Of a stretch of DNA of 64,000 bases, positions 62,601 to 64,000 are shown one piece after another. The DNA lies in contig NCRC01000014.1 in assembly GCA_002894685.1 (NCBI GenBank), forward strand, positions 17,906 through 81,905, in the 5' to 3' direction. Position numbers and translations under genes: made by a program. The notes beneath the pieces are model-generated. The model saw only the letters and a list, made by a program, of their open reading frames with translations, searched no databases and had not been told where the DNA came from. Position 1 is the stretch's first letter. The number at the start of each line of letters is the position of its first letter. This DNA comes from Salinivenus lutea (GTDB lineage: Bacteria > Bacteroidota > Rhodothermia > Rhodothermales > Salinibacteraceae).

Positions 62601-62707
62601 CCACGCAGAGCAACCAGATTCAGGTGGGCCGGCCCGGCTCCGACATTGAGGAAAAAAACGCCGGGCCGCCGCGCCAATTCCAGTTCGGCGTGCGGTACGA
62701 ATTCTAG
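59603..62707 (+). CDS. Stand-alone TonB-dependent receptor
   Basis: A 1034-residue outer-membrane receptor. A signal peptide (LWALALGAALLVPTAHG-QA) is followed by a carboxypeptidase-regulatory-like domain (about 37-125), a TonB-box-like VELDEVVVEGRRG, a plug domain (about 140-250, with NVSINGTNGLYTQYLIDGMD), and a barrel whose last strand ends in Phe (QFQFGVRYEF). It differs from the SusC type in plug wording and has no SusD partner; the next gene is a phosphorylase. Such receptors import metal chelates, peptides or cofactors; the ligand is unknown. The ATG at 59603 is chosen because it starts the signal peptide. Confidence 0.93.
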   Translation: MTSLYPILARSTRTVRLPLWALALGAALLVPTAHGQATLEVHAVNMDANAPASGVTIRLVNDEIGVEAERTTDAQGRVEWRGLSTAGRYTVALEDNDRFYATRSTGIELRSNVTRSVTLLLTPIAQVELDEVVVEGRRGIANVNRVNAEVSSSFDAAALEGLPVEGRNFTQSLYRLPNVTPSTGFFAEAPNVSINGTNGLYTQYLIDGMDNNEQFLGGPQFDVPTGIVKDVTVLASTYSAEYGRTGNGIFNVTTKSGSNQWTGEAFYLTRPGQPLDGEFTNDAGDELTQRDLSGNQVKEGFHRQQAGFALGGPIVEDQTFIHVNLEHTADFKDNLLDAPGVRETISGQNHLTYASARVDHRWNERWRSTVRLNANRVHIDNQGGGLTGGVTFASAASTEERDGVHAALQNTYVGDKLVYESNVQYSRFNWDAGNPANPNSPRVDVQGPDGTTRAVLGHPGFAFDSVENTFQLQQKVSYPLGDHHLKAGVDVLMSDHGLTGGGNPNGNYVVQLNQSQFERFQGADVGPSLTPAELPGALGATPQDLAVTDYRVELRPSSFGTRQDLIGLYVEDEFSPVSDLTVTAGLRWDYDSLSEATLGREHGDWDNIAPRLGLNYSVDARTTLRGGYGIFYDKIVYSVVSDALQVNTNTEGFKEQIGELIDQGILPSGTNVDEVTFNGNRTLGQSPPPAYLEGPTAADVEGTPTNVLSQAQILNPNGYENPQTHQFSLGVQRQFGDDLLAYVDLIHTRTNNLYRIRDLNAPSSHEITEAELEEVLNDPDRDPSDLVRSVEEANEARPVTPGPGGARRITMTETAGEARYWAANFNLIKDRGNEAYSYRLSYTLSSRRNNTDDINFRAADANDFEDEWGPSVNDRRHVISAIGSAYPTDRLRVTLAGLFQSGQPINRVPNACEPGTGGADEVCFGTRDLNGDGTYRGGQYVGDSDRFPGASRNTDRLPWSYRFDLSAQYGWSLGRGRVVAQADVFNVLNTKNLSGFANNATQSNQIQVGRPGSDIEEKNAGPPRQFQFGVRYEF

Positions 62708-62780
62708 CCGCGGGGGCCTGTGTCGACGGGCACAGATGGAGAACGGGTCCCGATTGCTCCACTCCTAAATTTCCAGCCTC

Positions 62781-63575
62781 ATGAGTGTTGCCGCCATTCT
62801 TGGAAGTGCCTTTTCCGATTCGCTGCCCGGGGCGCTGACCCTGGAGCCGGAGACTGTTAAGACGGAGTGGGGCGAGCAGACGCTCCACCGCGTCGCGGGG
62901 ACGGACCGATCGGCGTACGTGCTCTTTCGCCACGGCCTGCCCCACCGCCGACTGCCGAACCAAATCAACTACCGCGCCCAGGCCGCGGCGCTGAAGCAGA
63001 TCGGCTGCGGGGCGCTGCTCGTGACCAGCTCGGTGGGGGTGCTGGATCCCGAGGTGCCGATCAACCGACCGCTCCTGGTCGACGACCTGCTGATGCTGGA
63101 GAATCGCCTGCCCGACGGCAGCGCGTGCACGATGTTCACCGACCCGTCGCCGGCGCACGGACACCTCGTGATTGACGACAGCCTGTTTGCCACCGCCCTC
63201 ACCGCGCAGGTCCGCGGCCTGGCCGACGCGGCGGACGCCTCCATTGCCGATGCGGTGACGTTCGCCTACGTGCAGGGGCCGCGTTCCAAAACCGCCGCCG
63301 AGAACCGGGCCCTCCCGCGGCTCGGTGCGCAGGTCAACTCGATGACGCTGGGGCCCGAGGTGGTGCTGGCGAATGAGCTTGAGATTCCGTGTGCCGGCCT
63401 CGTGGTGGGGCACAAGTACTCGATTCCCGATCGCGACCCGCCCGAGCAGGAGGCTCTCTCCGCCACCCTCGACCGCTCGCGGGAGGAGCAGGAACGGATC
63501 GTGACGGCGTTTCTGCGGGACGCGGAGCCGGTCGAGTTTCCGAATACAATCTACCGATTCAAGGCCGATGAGTAG
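62781..63575 (+). CDS. Purine-nucleoside/MTA phosphorylase family protein with altered base site
   Basis: A 264-residue protein of the PNP/MTAP superfamily. It has RHGLPHRRLPNQINYRAQAA (phosphate and ribose contacts), VTSSVGVLDPEVP, and NSMTLGPEVVLANEL near residue 186. The positions that recognise the purine are unusual. Where PNP has Thr-Asn-Lys and MTAP has Thr-Asp-Tyr-Asp, this protein has Gly-His211-Lys-Tyr-Ser, and the Glu (PNP) or Ser (MTAP) after GPR is Lys170. It overlaps the next gene by eight bases, so the two are translationally coupled. That gene resembles methylthioribose kinase, so methionine salvage is likely. Confidence 0.8.
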   Translation: MSVAAILGSAFSDSLPGALTLEPETVKTEWGEQTLHRVAGTDRSAYVLFRHGLPHRRLPNQINYRAQAAALKQIGCGALLVTSSVGVLDPEVPINRPLLVDDLLMLENRLPDGSACTMFTDPSPAHGHLVIDDSLFATALTAQVRGLADAADASIADAVTFAYVQGPRSKTAAENRALPRLGAQVNSMTLGPEVVLANELEIPCAGLVVGHKYSIPDRDPPEQEALSATLDRSREEQERIVTAFLRDAEPVEFPNTIYRFKADE

Positions 63576-64000
63576 TTTTGCGACGACCGCACAGTTCGAG
63601 ACGCCGAGCGCGGTCCGGCGGTACGTGAGCGGGCGACTCCCCAGCGGGGAGCCCACCGGTGCGCCGCGGCGACTGCCGGGCGGCAACCTGAACGTCGTCT
63701 GGCGCGTGCCGGGGGCCAATCGCTCGCTGATTATGAAGTACGCGCCGCCCTACATTGCCGCGGACCCGAACACGCCCCTGGCCCCGAGCCGGCTCCTCAT
63801 GGAGGCCCGCTGCCTGGAGGCCTTGTCGCCCGGGGGGCGGCTGGCGGACGTGACGAGCCCTGCCGTCCGCGCCCCACGGCCGGTGGACGTGAACGAAACG
63901 CTGCCCGTGCTCCTCATGGAGGATGTTGGCGAGGTGCCGTCGTTCGATGAATGGCTTCGTGGGGCCGATCCGGGCGGGCGGAACGAGGGGGCGGCGGGGC
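63568..64000 (+). CDS. Methylthioribose kinase-like phosphotransferase (partial, cut by window edge)
   Basis: The first 144 residues of a gene running past the right edge. It starts at ATG 63568 inside the end of the phosphorylase gene (eight-base overlap) with MSSFATTAQFETPSAVRR. The segments LPGGNLNVVWRVPG, SLIMKYAPPYIAADP, APSRLLMEARCLEALSP and LLMEDVGEVPSFDEWL match the N-lobe of S-methyl-5-thioribose kinases in the aminoglycoside-phosphotransferase fold. MtnK makes methylthioribose-1-phosphate, which enters methionine salvage. The catalytic loop would lie beyond the window, so activity cannot be judged. Confidence 0.75.
   Translation, partial: MSSFATTAQFETPSAVRRYVSGRLPSGEPTGAPRRLPGGNLNVVWRVPGANRSLIMKYAPPYIAADPNTPLAPSRLLMEARCLEALSPGGRLADVTSPAVRAPRPVDVNETLPVLLMEDVGEVPSFDEWLRGADPGGRNEGAAG

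Noticed and set aside
59633..62677. Antisense open frame of about 1010 codons opposite the TonB receptor
   Set aside because: Shadow of the receptor gene; no recognisable domain.

Overview
The window reads as a chromosomal segment of a high-GC, salt-adapted member of the Bacteroidota/Rhodothermota, most like Salinibacter. This is inferred from the gene content: two SusC/SusD outer-membrane pairs, lipoprotein signals typical of the phylum, a carotenoid oxygenase of the kind that supplies retinal, strongly acidic soluble proteins, and many starts with no clear Shine-Dalgarno sequence. I see no tRNA, rRNA, CRISPR array, phage gene or insertion sequence.

Layout. 0-7 kb: an ABC ATPase on the minus strand, then a plus-strand cluster of an ABC-2 ATPase, a giant permease fused to an M1 metallopeptidase, a DUF4097-like exported protein and a small unknown protein. 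7-13.4 kb: carotenoid oxygenase, fused alpha/beta E1 of a branched-chain-type 2-oxoacid dehydrogenase, and a PhoR/PhoB-like two-component pair. 13.5-23.5 kb: alanine racemase, a DPP-IV-like peptidase, D-Ala-D-Ala ligase, a TPR-like exported protein, a VWA protein, RsmA and an MgtE magnesium transporter. 23.4-26.2 kb (minus): ccmB-ccmC-ccmD-ccmE and a DUF1499 lipoprotein; CcmE has a Cys-xxx-Tyr haem motif, and neither CcmA nor CcmF is nearby. 26.3-28.5 kb: an ADP-ribosylglycohydrolase and MurB, convergent, separated by a pair of inverted REP-like palindromes.

28.5-39.6 kb is a region of clearly lower GC holding two complete susC-susD units. Both units start with the same promoter architecture, leaders of equal length, and a 123-base direct repeat (two mismatches) covering the end of the leader, the start codon and the signal peptide. 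Both have a hairpin between susC and susD. This twin-cassette arrangement is the most unusual structure in the window.

39.6-64 kb returns to high GC and is mostly housekeeping: an MGMT-like protein, a six-hairpin glycosidase, a CDP-alcohol phosphatidyltransferase, FtsY, Fmt, a galactokinase homologue that has lost its active-site motifs, a MoxR ATPase, HPr kinase/phosphorylase, an M23 peptidase, an Omp85 protein, and a cyclic-nucleotide-binding protein without a DNA-binding domain. Next come two ABC half-exporters whose motifs are complementary, as expected of a heterodimer with one degenerate ATP site; they are split by ribonuclease Z and a short tandem repeat. The window ends with a DUF2064 protein, a stand-alone TonB receptor, and a purine-phosphorylase-like gene overlapping a methylthioribose-kinase-like gene that is cut by the window edge.
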